From Candidatus Sulfurimonas marisnigri (GTDB lineage Bacteria; Campylobacterota; Campylobacteria; Campylobacterales; Sulfurimonadaceae), in the NCBI RefSeq assembly GCF_015265475.1, contig NZ_CP054493.1, forward strand, positions 1,798,001-1,862,000: a DNA stretch of 64,000 bases, written 5' to 3'. Below the pieces are notes generated by a model. That model saw nothing but the letters and a program-made list of their open reading frames with translations. It searched no databases and was not told the origin of the DNA. How positions within the stretch are numbered: position 1 is the first letter of the stretch; each line of letters starts with the position of its first letter. Both the position numbers and the translations under genes were made by a program. Below, in pieces: positions 26,403-35,536 of the stretch.

Positions 26403-27511
26403 ACTGTTCTGTTTACGTAATCAGTATATGATAATATTATTCTTAATATCTTTTTCGATACATTATCTGCTTCATAATCTCTTACAGGTTTTATTGTTCT
26501 TTGACTTTCACTATTATGTTTAGTAGCAACTTCAACTGCCTCTAAAACTCTAGCTTTGTTAAGCCCAGACATAATAACTGTAGTCTCATCCATGCCTTCT
26601 GGTCTTTCATGAGCTTGTCTGATAGTCACAGCAGGAAGATTCAATATTGACCCCTCTTCCGCAATTGTTCCACTATCCGAAATCACACAAAAAGCATTAA
26701 GCTGAAGATTGTTATATTCATGAAAACCATAAGGCTTAGAAAATCTAATCAGATGATTTTTCTCTTCATATCCTATCTCTTCAAGTTTTTTTCGAGTTCT
26801 TGGGTGTGTAGAAATAATAATTGGAATTTTATATTTTTTTGTCAACTCTTCAATTGAATCTAAAAGATCACTGAAATTTTTAGGAGAATCAACATTTTCT
26901 TCCCTATGGATACTCATAACTATATATTCTTTAGGATTTAAATTTTCTTTTTTTAAAATATCACTAGATAAAATTTTATCCATGTTGGCATTCAAAACCT
27001 CCATCATTGGTGAACCTGTTTTTATTACTGTTTCAGGCTTGATACCTTCTGCTATTAAATAGTCTCTTGCCTGTTCTGAAAGTGGTAAATTAATATCACT
27101 TAAATGATCTACAATCTTTCTGTTTATCTCTTCTGGCACTCTCTGGTCAAAACATCTATTGCCGGCTTCCATATGAAAGATAGGTATCTTTCTTTTTTTT
27201 GCAGGAATAACGCTTAAGCAACTATTTGTATCTCCGTATATTAAAAGAGCATCAGGCTTTACATCATCGAAAATTTTATCAGCCTTAGCAATGATATCCC
27301 CAATAGTTTCAGATGGTGTACCTTTAACTGCTTCTAAAAAATAATCTGGCTTTCTTATATCTAATTGTTCAAAGAATAGTTCATTTAACTCATAATCATA
27401 ATTTTGACCAGTATGAACTATAATATGTTCTGTAAATTTATCTAGCTCTTTCATAACCTGACTTAGTTTTATGATTTCTGGTCTTGTACCTACAATTGTC
27501 ATAACTTTCAT
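26384..27511 (-). CDS. fnlC: UDP-L-FucNAc pathway 2-epimerase FnlC/WbjD
   Basis: A 375-residue non-hydrolysing UDP-HexNAc 2-epimerase of the WecB/WbjD group. Motifs: GTRPEIIKLSQVMKEL, LLIYGDTNSCL, HMEAGNRCFDQRVPEEINR and SDSGTIAEEGS. WbjD/FnlC inverts C2 of the L-talo intermediate to give UDP-L-FucNAc. It is three bases from fnlA, so the three steps are encoded together. Confidence 0.92.
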   Translation of the reverse strand: MKVMTIVGTRPEIIKLSQVMKELDKFTEHIIVHTGQNYDYELNELFFEQLDIRKPDYFLEAVKGTPSETIGDIIAKADKIFDDVKPDALLIYGDTNSCLSVIPAKKRKIPIFHMEAGNRCFDQRVPEEINRKIVDHLSDINLPLSEQARDYLIAEGIKPETVIKTGSPMMEVLNANMDKILSSDILKKENLNPKEYIVMSIHREENVDSPKNFSDLLDSIEELTKKYKIPIIISTHPRTRKKLEEIGYEEKNHLIRFSKPYGFHEYNNLQLNAFCVISDSGTIAEEGSILNLPAVTIRQAHERPEGMDETTVIMSGLNKARVLEAVEVATKHNSESQRTIKPVRDYEADNVSKKILRIILSYTDYVNRTVWHKEI

Positions 27512-27514
27512 TGT

Positions 27515-28543
27515 TTATATCTCCTCATTTATATTAAATTCTTTTAAATCTTTTTGAATTTCTCGTAAGTTCAAAAGCATTCTTCTCAATTCATTTTCAT
27601 TTAATCTATTCGTATTGTGTGAATGGTAATCTACTACTTCTGTAATAATTTCACCATCTTCAAAATACTTGTTATAGTTTAAATCCCTATTATCTGCAGG
27701 TATTCTGTAATATTCACCCATGTCAACGGCATGAACCATCTCTTCTCTTGTCAAAAGTGTTTCATACAATTTTTCGCCATGTCTTGTGCCTATAATCTTT
27801 ACAATATGCTCTTTCTTATTTAACATATTTTTAAGTGTATTTGCCAAAAGTTCTATAGTTGCTGCAGGTGATTTTTGTACAAATACATCTCCATTTTTTC
27901 CATTTTTAAAAGCAAACATAACCAAGTCAACCGCATCATCCAAACTCATCATAAATCTTGTCATATTTGGATCAGTGATGGTTATTTCTTCATTTTTTCT
28001 AATCTGCTCTATAAAAAGAGGTATAACGGAACCGCGACTAGCCATAACATTGCCATACCTTGTACAGCATATTGTAGTTTCAGCACCTAAATTTCTAGAC
28101 TTAGCAACTGCTACTTTTTCCATCATGGCTTTACTGATTCCCATAGCATTAATTGGATAAACTGCTTTATCTGTACTGAGTACAATTACTTTGCTGACAC
28201 CAGATTTAATAGAAACATTCAAAACATTCTCTGTTCCGATAACATTTGTCTGAACTGCTTGCATAGGGTAAAATTCACAAGAAGGCACTTGCTTTAAAGC
28301 AGCTGCATGAAAAATAAAGTCAACACCTTTCAATGCATCTTCCAAAGAATTAACATCTCTAACATCACCAATATAAAACTTAAGTTTATCATTGTTGTAT
28401 CTCTTACGCATATCATCCTGTTTTAATTCATCACGAGAAAAAATTCTTATCTCTTTTATATCAGTATCTAAAAAATTACGAAGGACGGCATTACCAAATG
28501 AACCAGTTCCTCCTGTTATTAGTAGTATTTTATTTTTAAACAT
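27515..28543 (-). CDS. fnlA: UDP-GlcNAc 4,6-dehydratase/5-epimerase FnlA (WbjB/CapE type)
   Basis: A 342-residue soluble SDR that begins the L-FucNAc pathway by dehydration and C5 epimerisation of UDP-GlcNAc. The nucleotide loop is TGGTGSFG (10-17); the active site is D125, K126, M134 and K138 in STDKAVYPINAMGISK, with Met for Tyr as in CapE/WbjB. HAAALKQVPSCEFYP is a family signature. A FlaA1/PseB-type inverting dehydratase is the alternative, but fnlB and fnlC alongside settle the call. Confidence 0.92.
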   Translation of the reverse strand: MFKNKILLITGGTGSFGNAVLRNFLDTDIKEIRIFSRDELKQDDMRKRYNNDKLKFYIGDVRDVNSLEDALKGVDFIFHAAALKQVPSCEFYPMQAVQTNVIGTENVLNVSIKSGVSKVIVLSTDKAVYPINAMGISKAMMEKVAVAKSRNLGAETTICCTRYGNVMASRGSVIPLFIEQIRKNEEITITDPNMTRFMMSLDDAVDLVMFAFKNGKNGDVFVQKSPAATIELLANTLKNMLNKKEHIVKIIGTRHGEKLYETLLTREEMVHAVDMGEYYRIPADNRDLNYNKYFEDGEIITEVVDYHSHNTNRLNENELRRMLLNLREIQKDLKEFNINEEI

Positions 28544-29657
28544 CTTGTATAACCTCTTTACATAATTTTAAATATTCTTCGGCCCTTTCTTTTGATGATG
28601 GTAATTCTTCAATAATTAACAATGCTTTTGACACCATCGCTTGATACAACTCTTTATCATAATAAATTTTTGTTATCTGATTTATAATATCATTAACGTC
28701 ATATGGATTAAAATAAAGTGCACCATCTTTACATACTGAAGTTGCAAAAGAGTAATGCGATGTTAAAATTGGCTTTTTCATTACCATAGCTTCTGGATAT
28801 GAAGCGGTAAAACTTTCAACTAGAGTCGGTAAGAATAACGCATCCGACATAGAATATATATATGGGCACTCTTCAAGTTTTACAGGGCCTAAGTTTATAA
28901 TATATTCTTTTGATTTTTGAAACTTGCTTTCTAAAACATTTTCTGGCAATGTCAATATAAACTTAACATTAAGATTCTTTTCTTTAATGATTTTAACTAA
29001 GTCATTTATTATATCTAACTTTTTATGTGGATAATAAGCTGATATGGTAACAAACCAAAATTCATCTGCTTCTTTTTTTGGTAATAGATTTAAATCATTA
29101 ATTTCTTGTTCAAATATAGAATGATACTTACTAGAGACTACTCTTATTTTTTCTTTAGGTTTATTTATAAATTTAGAAAATCTATCTTTCATATCTTCTG
29201 TTTGTACAACATACAAATCTGCATTATTTTTTAAAAGAAACTGATGGTAAGTTTTTTTTAAATTAAATTTTAACTTTTCTAAAGCACCCATATTTTGCAT
29301 ATATGGCAAATCACCGTACAGATACAACCCATTGGCAAACCCCATTATATGTTTTGATTTTGGCTTCCAATATGTTGGGCCAAATACAGAAAAGACACAG
29401 TCTGGTTTGATTTTCTCTTCCATTTTATTTAAAAGCTTAATTGTTTTATCAAAAACAATAAATCTGCTTGGATTATCAAAACTATAAAATTTAAAATTTT
29501 CAGGAAATTTGTTTTGTTCTATCTCTTTTCTCATCGATGGAGACAAAAAAATATGATATTCATTTTCAGTAAAACTTGTACACTCATAAATAAAAGAAAT
29601 TGCAACTTGCAAAGCTCCACCGATTTTCAAGTTAGTTGTATTTATAATTATTTTCAT
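28536..29657 (-). CDS. Glycosyltransferase family 4 (GT-B)
   Basis: A 373-residue putative glycosyltransferase. The C-terminal domain shows FWFVTISAYYPHKKLDIIN and LFLPTLVESFTASYPEAMVM, the donor-binding E-x7-E region of family 4. No signal peptide is seen; it would act at the inner face of the membrane. It overlaps fnlA by 8 bases. The sugar and the linkage cannot be told from the sequence. Confidence 0.85.
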   Translation of the reverse strand: MKIIINTTNLKIGGALQVAISFIYECTSFTENEYHIFLSPSMRKEIEQNKFPENFKFYSFDNPSRFIVFDKTIKLLNKMEEKIKPDCVFSVFGPTYWKPKSKHIMGFANGLYLYGDLPYMQNMGALEKLKFNLKKTYHQFLLKNNADLYVVQTEDMKDRFSKFINKPKEKIRVVSSKYHSIFEQEINDLNLLPKKEADEFWFVTISAYYPHKKLDIINDLVKIIKEKNLNVKFILTLPENVLESKFQKSKEYIINLGPVKLEECPYIYSMSDALFLPTLVESFTASYPEAMVMKKPILTSHYSFATSVCKDGALYFNPYDVNDIINQITKIYYDKELYQAMVSKALLIIEELPSSKERAEEYLKLCKEVIQDV

Positions 29658-29658
29658 T

Positions 29659-30486
29659 TTATCTTTTCAATTCTTTGAGCAGATAATCTATGACGTTTGT
29701 AAAATCATCTGTATTAACCACCTGATTTAGAAGACTAACATCAGATATTGAGGCATTAATCTCTTCTCTTTCTATATTATTTATATCTATATGTATTTGA
29801 TTTTTACTTAAAACATTTAAAATATCAAAAATTCTTTTTCCACTTCCACTTGCAATATTCAAAACTTTAGGTATATTATCTCTTTTATTCAATAAATTTT
29901 TATATACTTTTACTACGTCATCTATATGAACATAATCCCTTATAGCGTTGCCATTGTTTATAATATTTAGCACTTCATTATTTAAATATGAACTTTTTAT
30001 TTTACTTATTACAGAAAAGTTATCATCTCCACCATACATATTAAATATTCTAGTAATTGTATAATTGATTTTATATTCATTGCAAAACCTTTTAATCAAC
30101 TCTTCATTTGCAACCTTTAATGCTCCCTGTAAGTTCATAGGCTTTACTTGATCATCTTCAGAACAAAATTTATTATTACCATAAACTGAACTGCTGCTAG
30201 TATAGATCAGGCTACTTATTATGATATTGTTATTAATTAAAAATGACAATATCCTAGATGTATTTAATATAGATTTTGTAAGGTAATCATCAAAATTTAT
30301 ATTTTCATTTAACGATATTGATATCTGGAAATTGTTTAGTACAATATTTACTCTACCACTTTTGCAATATTTTAAAATATAATCTAAATTATTTTCAATC
30401 TCAAATGAAGAGATCAATACACAATCATCACACTTTTCAAGTATTTTTTTTGAAAGATTACTTCTTTTTCCAACAACTAATGTCAA
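29659..30486 (-). CDS. NAD-dependent epimerase/dehydratase family protein
   Basis: A 275-residue extended SDR, rather short. The N-terminal loop is VVGKRSNLSKK, a poor match to the GxxGxxG consensus, so cofactor binding may be altered. The catalytic region is better kept: YTSSSSVYGNNKF with a Lys-containing NLQGALKVANEE in place of the usual Y-x-x-x-K. That missing Tyr makes a classical epimerase activity doubtful. The start is TTG directly after the stop of a small ORF in the same frame. Confidence 0.75.
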   Translation of the reverse strand: MTLVVGKRSNLSKKILEKCDDCVLISSFEIENNLDYILKYCKSGRVNIVLNNFQISISLNENINFDDYLTKSILNTSRILSFLINNNIIISSLIYTSSSSVYGNNKFCSEDDQVKPMNLQGALKVANEELIKRFCNEYKINYTITRIFNMYGGDDNFSVISKIKSSYLNNEVLNIINNGNAIRDYVHIDDVVKVYKNLLNKRDNIPKVLNIASGSGKRIFDILNVLSKNQIHIDINNIEREEINASISDVSLLNQVVNTDDFTNVIDYLLKELKR

Positions 30487-30636
30487 TTACATACCTTTAA
30501 ATATTTTGAATCTTCTAGAAGTATAATCCTTCGACACTGTATGGCCACTTACTCCAATTGCAATCTTACCAAAAGAAGCTACATCCAATAAAGGTAATCC
30601 AAAAGTTCCTAAATTGATTAGGAATACTACCAACAT
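30487..30636 (-). pseudogene. Orphan 49-codon frame, possible remnant of a lost gene
   Basis: The gap 30487-30671 contains a frame from ATG 30636 ending TAA 30487, immediately before the TTG of the next gene. Its product has a hydrophobic first half and a protein-like second half (LDVASFGKIAIGVSGHTVSK). I do not recognise a family. A second frame (from 30661) overlaps it, as if an older gene had been frameshifted. Inverted repeats CTACGA (30645-30650) and TCGTAG (30666-30671) flank its start, right behind the wzy stop. Confidence 0.35.
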
Positions 30637-30671
30637 TACAACTACTACGATATTTTAACATATTTTCGTAG

Positions 30672-32105
30672 CTAATTCTTCGAATAAAATTTAAATCTAT
30701 ACCGAAAAAACAATGAATTTATATAAAGAGATACTAATAGTAATAAATTATATAATATAATCCAATCTAATCCAAAATCTTTAATCATAGAAATAAATAA
30801 AAAAAGAATGAAAAATTTATATAAATAAATATTAAATAAATTATTACTTGGTATACGATTATATACATATTTTAAAAAATAAGCCATTAAAAAAAACAAC
30901 CAAACCGAATTATAACCAAATAAAACATACAACTCCCCATGAATACCCAATTGATCAGATTGATACATACTAGCAACATTTGATTTAAGTGGGTTTCCAT
31001 AATCATTATACACAAACACCAAAGAGTTCGCAATTTTTGGCTGATCAAATAAATCAAAACCTGGTGTCAAAATATTATCAATGATACTTTTTCCATATGT
31101 TGATAAGTTAAATATATCAATATATTTTTCTCTATGAGCAATTATTTCAGATGAAAAATCAAAAAAACCAATTCTTCCACAAATATGAGCAATAAAATAC
31201 TCAATTTTACTACCATCCATACCTAAATCCATAGAACTTGCATAAGTCAATTTATCATTAAAATTAGCAGTTGAAGATCCTGTAGCTCTATTTGTAGTAG
31301 CAAGAGAATATGAAAAGAAAAGCATTACCACAATAATTGGTGAAAATAGAAATACCATATAAACTTTTTTCTTTAAAAATTTAATATTATTATTTACCGC
31401 TAAAAGTACTGCCATTAATATTTCTATAAAAGTGACAATTCCAGATCTACTACCTGATAATATAAGAAAAAGAATTAAACTTAATATAAACAAAAAAATA
31501 CATATACGCAAAAAACTAGAAATCTTTTCCTTATATGTCATAAAATATATCAAAACAAAAATAAATCCTATTTGTGGATTAAATAAGAAAAACAGAACCC
31601 CTAAAGATCCAGAAAATTTTTCTGAAAAAATATTTATAATTAAAATTAAAAACATAAAAACATAAATATATAAAGAAGGAGACTTTGTATTTATTTCTTT
31701 CCTTTTATCTAAAAAGTGTTTTTTAACTTTTATTAAAAAAAATCCAAAATAAAGAAACATATTAGAAATAATTATAAATATCATAGTAAAATTAGAATCA
31801 CTTGCATCATATTCATATCTATCAAATACATGCGATTCTGGATAAAGAGAAAGTGTAAAAACACGTAAAGAGTAATAAAAAATTATAAAAAAAGTAAAAA
31901 TTATCACAAAAGGATCTTTACTACCTTTTTCAATTAATAGTACAATATGTGTCTGAATTGATAATATAATTCCTAATACTAATGTCCAATGATTTATATA
32001 TGGATTATTATCAACAAATGAAAAAGCATAACAAATACAAATAGAAATCAAAAAATTTATAAATGTTAAAATAGAATTTAAATCATACGTGTTTTTTATT
32101 CGCAT
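30672..32105 (-). CDS. wzy: O-antigen polymerase, Wzy-like
   Basis: A 477-residue integral membrane protein with about eleven hydrophobic segments and one large periplasmic loop (roughly 270-400), the layout of Wzy polymerases. A conserved-type LSGSRSGIVTFIEILMA segment at about 217-233 is typical of O-antigen ligase/polymerase families. Sequence similarity between Wzy proteins is very low, so the call rests on topology and on Wzx, Wzz and the glycosyltransferases in the same cluster. The gene is strikingly AT-rich with many rare AUA codons. Confidence 0.82.
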   Translation of the reverse strand: MRIKNTYDLNSILTFINFLISICICYAFSFVDNNPYINHWTLVLGIILSIQTHIVLLIEKGSKDPFVIIFTFFIIFYYSLRVFTLSLYPESHVFDRYEYDASDSNFTMIFIIISNMFLYFGFFLIKVKKHFLDKRKEINTKSPSLYIYVFMFLILIINIFSEKFSGSLGVLFFLFNPQIGFIFVLIYFMTYKEKISSFLRICIFLFILSLILFLILSGSRSGIVTFIEILMAVLLAVNNNIKFLKKKVYMVFLFSPIIVVMLFFSYSLATTNRATGSSTANFNDKLTYASSMDLGMDGSKIEYFIAHICGRIGFFDFSSEIIAHREKYIDIFNLSTYGKSIIDNILTPGFDLFDQPKIANSLVFVYNDYGNPLKSNVASMYQSDQLGIHGELYVLFGYNSVWLFFLMAYFLKYVYNRIPSNNLFNIYLYKFFILFLFISMIKDFGLDWIILYNLLLLVSLYINSLFFRYRFKFYSKN

Positions 32106-32109
32106 ACTA

Positions 32110-32238
32110 TTACTTATATTTAGCTTGAATTAAAAAACCTGATTTACTTCTCTTTAAAAAAAGGAGCATTATAATCATAGGTATATTAAGATAAAGAATT
32201 AAAGAGTATATTTTTGTATATTCAGCTAGATCTATCAT
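32110..32238 (-). CDS. Possible small membrane protein, 42 aa
   Basis: ATG at 32238 begins 3 bases after the stop of the upstream glycosyltransferase and the frame ends 4 bases before the wzy ATG. The product has a single hydrophobic segment (about residues 10-27, LILYLNIPMIIMLLF) followed by a basic tail KRSKSG. Its tight fit between two genes supports translation; no homologue is recognised and it could be a chance frame in AT-rich DNA. Confidence 0.4.
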   Translation of the reverse strand: MIDLAEYTKIYSLILYLNIPMIIMLLFLKRSKSGFLIQAKYK

Positions 32239-32241
32239 TCA

Positions 32242-33069
32242 TTATCCACAGAAAAGCTTATTTATACAAAAGTTTTGTATTTTTTTCATAAATATATGTT
32301 CATTAGTATTTATATATTTGAGTAAATCAAACCTATTAGCTTCTAAAATAAATTTTAAACAATAATACATTGCCTTTGCTTCCTGTTTACCTTTAATTGA
32401 TCTATCAGATATGGAATTACTTACTATTCTATATTTTAAAAAGTCATTTGGATAATAACTATAATTAATAGATTTATTATTAAACATATGAAGCCATAAA
32501 TAATAGTCTTCAACTGAGATACAATTTTTTTCTTCACTAAAATTTAAAAAAATATCTTTTTTTAACATAACTGATGATAAATAAATAAAATTACCTTTCA
32601 CCAATTGTTTTATATCATAATTTATATTTTTTTTTAAATATTTTTTAAAAAAAATAATTTCATTTAATATCTCGGAATTTTCATTAATAGTTATTGCACT
32701 ATGACTTGAAAAATTTTTATTTTTACTTTTCATATACTCTAGTTGTTTTTCTAATTTCTGAGATGTCCATAAATCATCAGCATCCAAAAAAGCAATATAT
32801 TCACCTTTTGAACTTTCAACTCCTATATTCCTAGGTCTTGATGGTCCACCAAAATTAGTTTCTAATGATATAAGTTTAATTCTTTTATCGCTTTTTTCAA
32901 AACCACTGACTATATATTTACTTTTATCAGTAGAACAATCATCAACTATAATCATCTCCCAATTTTCATATGTCTGATTTATCACACTTTGTATAGTTTC
33001 AGATATGTATTTTTCTGCATTATAAAGAGGTAATATTATAGATATTAAAATATTTTTGTTTGTTTGCAC
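32242..33069 (-). CDS. Glycosyltransferase family 2
   Basis: A 275-residue GT-A glycosyltransferase. The nucleotide-binding N-terminus is ISIILPLYNAEKYISETIQSVI, followed by IIVDDCSTD and the DxD-containing YIAFLDADDLW; VEDYYLWLHM holds the likely catalytic acidic residues. No membrane segments. The sugar cannot be assigned. It is the gene upstream of the small ORF and wzy in the same operon. Confidence 0.9.
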   Translation of the reverse strand: MQTNKNILISIILPLYNAEKYISETIQSVINQTYENWEMIIVDDCSTDKSKYIVSGFEKSDKRIKLISLETNFGGPSRPRNIGVESSKGEYIAFLDADDLWTSQKLEKQLEYMKSKNKNFSSHSAITINENSEILNEIIFFKKYLKKNINYDIKQLVKGNFIYLSSVMLKKDIFLNFSEEKNCISVEDYYLWLHMFNNKSINYSYYPNDFLKYRIVSNSISDRSIKGKQEAKAMYYCLKFILEANRFDLLKYINTNEHIFMKKIQNFCINKLFCG

Positions 33070-33082
33070 TAAATAATTCCTT

Positions 33083-34063
33083 TTAAGTATTCAAAATTTT
33101 TTTTATCCAATTGTTTATATGCAGATTTTTATACTTACCTCTATCATACAATTCCATTTTTAAAAATTCAGTATCTATATGTAAATCATCTCTATCTAAA
33201 ACATATACATAACTCTTGTCATATAATTCACTATTAACTATTTCTTTATTGGTTGTTAATAATTTTTTATTTGCACCTAATGCCTCTACCGTTCTAATTG
33301 TTAAGCCAGTTTGATTTGTCATTTCAATATCTAAAACAGATCTTGATTTACTATAAACATCAACCATTTCTTTTAAAGAAACTGTGTGTGTTTTTAAAAA
33401 AAATAAATCTCTTTTAGAAAGCTCTCCTTTAATCCATAATTTAAATTTATATATTTTACCCGTATAAAGATGATGCTTAAATTTTAAGTTGTTTTTTTCA
33501 CATATTTGATTTATTTTTTTGATAATTTTCAATCTATCACTGTGATAAGTTCCATAAAACACAATATCATATTTTTTTTCACTTGATATATTAGCTAACT
33601 TTTCATACTCGTCAGTATAAAAAAGTGGCAAATATTCTATACCTATGTTTTTTGCATCTTTCTTATCAAAAGTTAAAACTTTATCAAAATATTTAATTTT
33701 AGACAGATAATCATTATGAATTAAAGAGTCCCATTGATACATAATAAAAGTAGTTGATTTTAATTTCTTTCGTAAAGCTTTCAAAAAAACTTCATTTATC
33801 AGTTCACCCCTAACTAAAAAAAAAATATCATACTCGTTTTCCTTTACTTCACTTAAAATATATTTAAAGTACAAGGTATCTAAACTTTTATTTAAAGGGC
33901 TGAATGTTTTATGTCTTATATTTGTAAACAGTTTATTGTTTATAACTTCTGGAAAGTATTTAACATCTGCTCCTAATTCTTTGATAGAATTTATAATTTT
34001 CCCATGGTAATGTCTAAAATATGGAGCGATTAATAATACTTTCTTATTTTCAAATATTTGCAT
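33083..34063 (-). CDS. CgeB-like glycosyltransferase (GT-B)
   Basis: A 326-residue protein with a CgeB/spore-maturation-like glycosyltransferase fold. Visible signs are KKVLLIAPYFRHYHGKII at the N-terminus, IVFYGTYHSDRL, and the donor-site region RSVLDIEMTNQTGLTIRTVE, which is characteristic of the group. Cytoplasmic. It overlaps the upstream acetyltransferase gene by 14 bases. Confidence 0.8.
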   Translation of the reverse strand: MQIFENKKVLLIAPYFRHYHGKIINSIKELGADVKYFPEVINNKLFTNIRHKTFSPLNKSLDTLYFKYILSEVKENEYDIFFLVRGELINEVFLKALRKKLKSTTFIMYQWDSLIHNDYLSKIKYFDKVLTFDKKDAKNIGIEYLPLFYTDEYEKLANISSEKKYDIVFYGTYHSDRLKIIKKINQICEKNNLKFKHHLYTGKIYKFKLWIKGELSKRDLFFLKTHTVSLKEMVDVYSKSRSVLDIEMTNQTGLTIRTVEALGANKKLLTTNKEIVNSELYDKSYVYVLDRDDLHIDTEFLKMELYDRGKYKNLHINNWIKKILNT

Positions 34064-34640
34064 AAGCTGAATCCCACTTTTGTGTATGAATATTGTATTT
34101 TTTAATTACAACAGCTGGATTCCCAACAGCTATCGAATAATCTGGAATATTTTTAGTAACAACTGAATTAGCACCAATAATACAATGTTTACCAATTTTT
34201 ACACCAATTACTGAAACATTTTCCCCTATCCAGCTGTTCTCACCTATTTCTACATCTGCTTTATATAAAATAGGTTGTTTCATAATTGGTAAGTTTATAT
34301 CTTTATATTCATGTATATTATCAGATATATACACTTTATCTGCTATCAAAACATTACTTCTAATTACAACTTTTCTAAGTGATACTATGTGAGAAAATCT
34401 TCCAATAACTGTTCCATCTTCAATGATTAAAGATGGCTCAATACCATCTTGCTTAAAAGCAAGAATCCATGCCATACTTTGAAAAACCACATTGTTGCCG
34501 ATACTAATATATTTATACCCTTGTATAATATCTGGCTTTATAAAAACTGCACTTTTAGAAAATTTTTTAAATTTTTTAAAATTTAAAAAATAAAACAATC
34601 TTTTTCTAAATGCTTGTATAAGAGTCATAACATAATTCAC
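34050..34640 (-). CDS. Hexapeptide-repeat O-acetyltransferase
   Basis: A 196-residue left-handed beta-helix acyltransferase (WbbJ/NodL-like). Hexapeptide turns run from about residue 45 to 180, with VEIGENSWIGENVSVIGVKIGKHCIIGANSVV being the core; a catalytic His is expected near ISDNIHEYKD (about 109). It would acetylate a sugar of the repeat unit. The N-terminal 35 residues are basic and helical. Confidence 0.87.
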   Translation of the reverse strand: MNYVMTLIQAFRKRLFYFLNFKKFKKFSKSAVFIKPDIIQGYKYISIGNNVVFQSMAWILAFKQDGIEPSLIIEDGTVIGRFSHIVSLRKVVIRSNVLIADKVYISDNIHEYKDINLPIMKQPILYKADVEIGENSWIGENVSVIGVKIGKHCIIGANSVVTKNIPDYSIAVGNPAVVIKKYNIHTQKWDSAYANI

Positions 34641-34653
34641 AATAAATCTGAAT

Positions 34654-35487
34654 CTACTTTCTATATGCGTATATAATTATATCTTGAAAATGTTCAACTT
34701 CAATATCATTATAAAAATTCCCTTGAATATGATATCCAAATTTATTACTTTCTAGAAGTTTCAACATCTTAGAAAAATCATCAACACCTTTTATTATATG
34801 ATGATGATATTCTATTACCATTTTTTTTATGTATTTTATTTTTCCAGAATTACAAAGTTCAGTGATTACACTCATTTCAGCACCTTCTATATCCATCTTT
34901 AAAAAATCCACTTCTTTATCTATATAACTAGACAATAATTCAGATTTTACACTTCTTTTTTGTTTTGGTAACCTTTCTTGCACTGAACTCATCAGTAATG
35001 AACCAACATCATCTTCATCATAAAAAAAATCAATAAAGCCTTCTTTATCAGAAAGAGCCACTTCGTATGCTGCTACATTATCTAAGTTGTTATTTTCAAT
35101 ATTTTTTAAGAGACAAGCATATGTTTCCTTACCTGGTTCAAAAGCAATTATCTTTGATTCAGGATATATTGTTTTAAAATACAATATAGACATTCCTATA
35201 TTACTACCACAATCAATTATATATGGCTGTTTATTATCAGCAGTAAAATAATACTCGTTACTTAAAAATATTTCTTTATAAAGATATTTAAATAAATCAA
35301 AATCTAAAAAAGACACTTTATAATCCATGATGATTGCTGTGCTACTCTCTTTGTTATAATAATTAAAGAAAAAAACTTTTATCCATGTAGAAAAAAAACT
35401 ATTTTTAAGTTTTTTTTCTACATTAATCCTTCTAAGTTCTACTATTATCCTTAGTAAATTATAAAACTTACCTACTATATTTTTCAT
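34654..35487 (-). CDS. FkbM-family methyltransferase
   Basis: A 277-residue SAM-dependent methyltransferase. The SAM-binding loop is IIDCGSNIGMSILYFK (about 90-105) with the acidic IIAFEPGKETYACL; the FkbM region includes DFLKMDIEGAEMSVI. In polysaccharide loci such enzymes O-methylate sugars, often at the growing or capping end. No clear signal peptide. A TATAAT and a perfect 10-bp dyad lie just upstream. Confidence 0.9.
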   Translation of the reverse strand: MKNIVGKFYNLLRIIVELRRINVEKKLKNSFFSTWIKVFFFNYYNKESSTAIIMDYKVSFLDFDLFKYLYKEIFLSNEYYFTADNKQPYIIDCGSNIGMSILYFKTIYPESKIIAFEPGKETYACLLKNIENNNLDNVAAYEVALSDKEGFIDFFYDEDDVGSLLMSSVQERLPKQKRSVKSELLSSYIDKEVDFLKMDIEGAEMSVITELCNSGKIKYIKKMVIEYHHHIIKGVDDFSKMLKLLESNKFGYHIQGNFYNDIEVEHFQDIIIYAYRK

Positions 35488-35508
35488 ACTATACCCTCTA
35501 AACTTTTT

Positions 35509-35536
35509 AAAGTAATATTATACTATATATTACTTT
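35509..35536. promoter_or_regulatory. Perfect dyad with TATAAT upstream of the FkbM gene
   Basis: AAAGTAATAT and ATATTACTTT form 10-bp arms around an 8-base loop; TATAAT on the minus strand (35517-35522) spans arm and loop. The position between two operon genes suggests an internal promoter with an overlapping operator, or a weak hairpin. No T-run follows on the minus strand. Confidence 0.35.
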
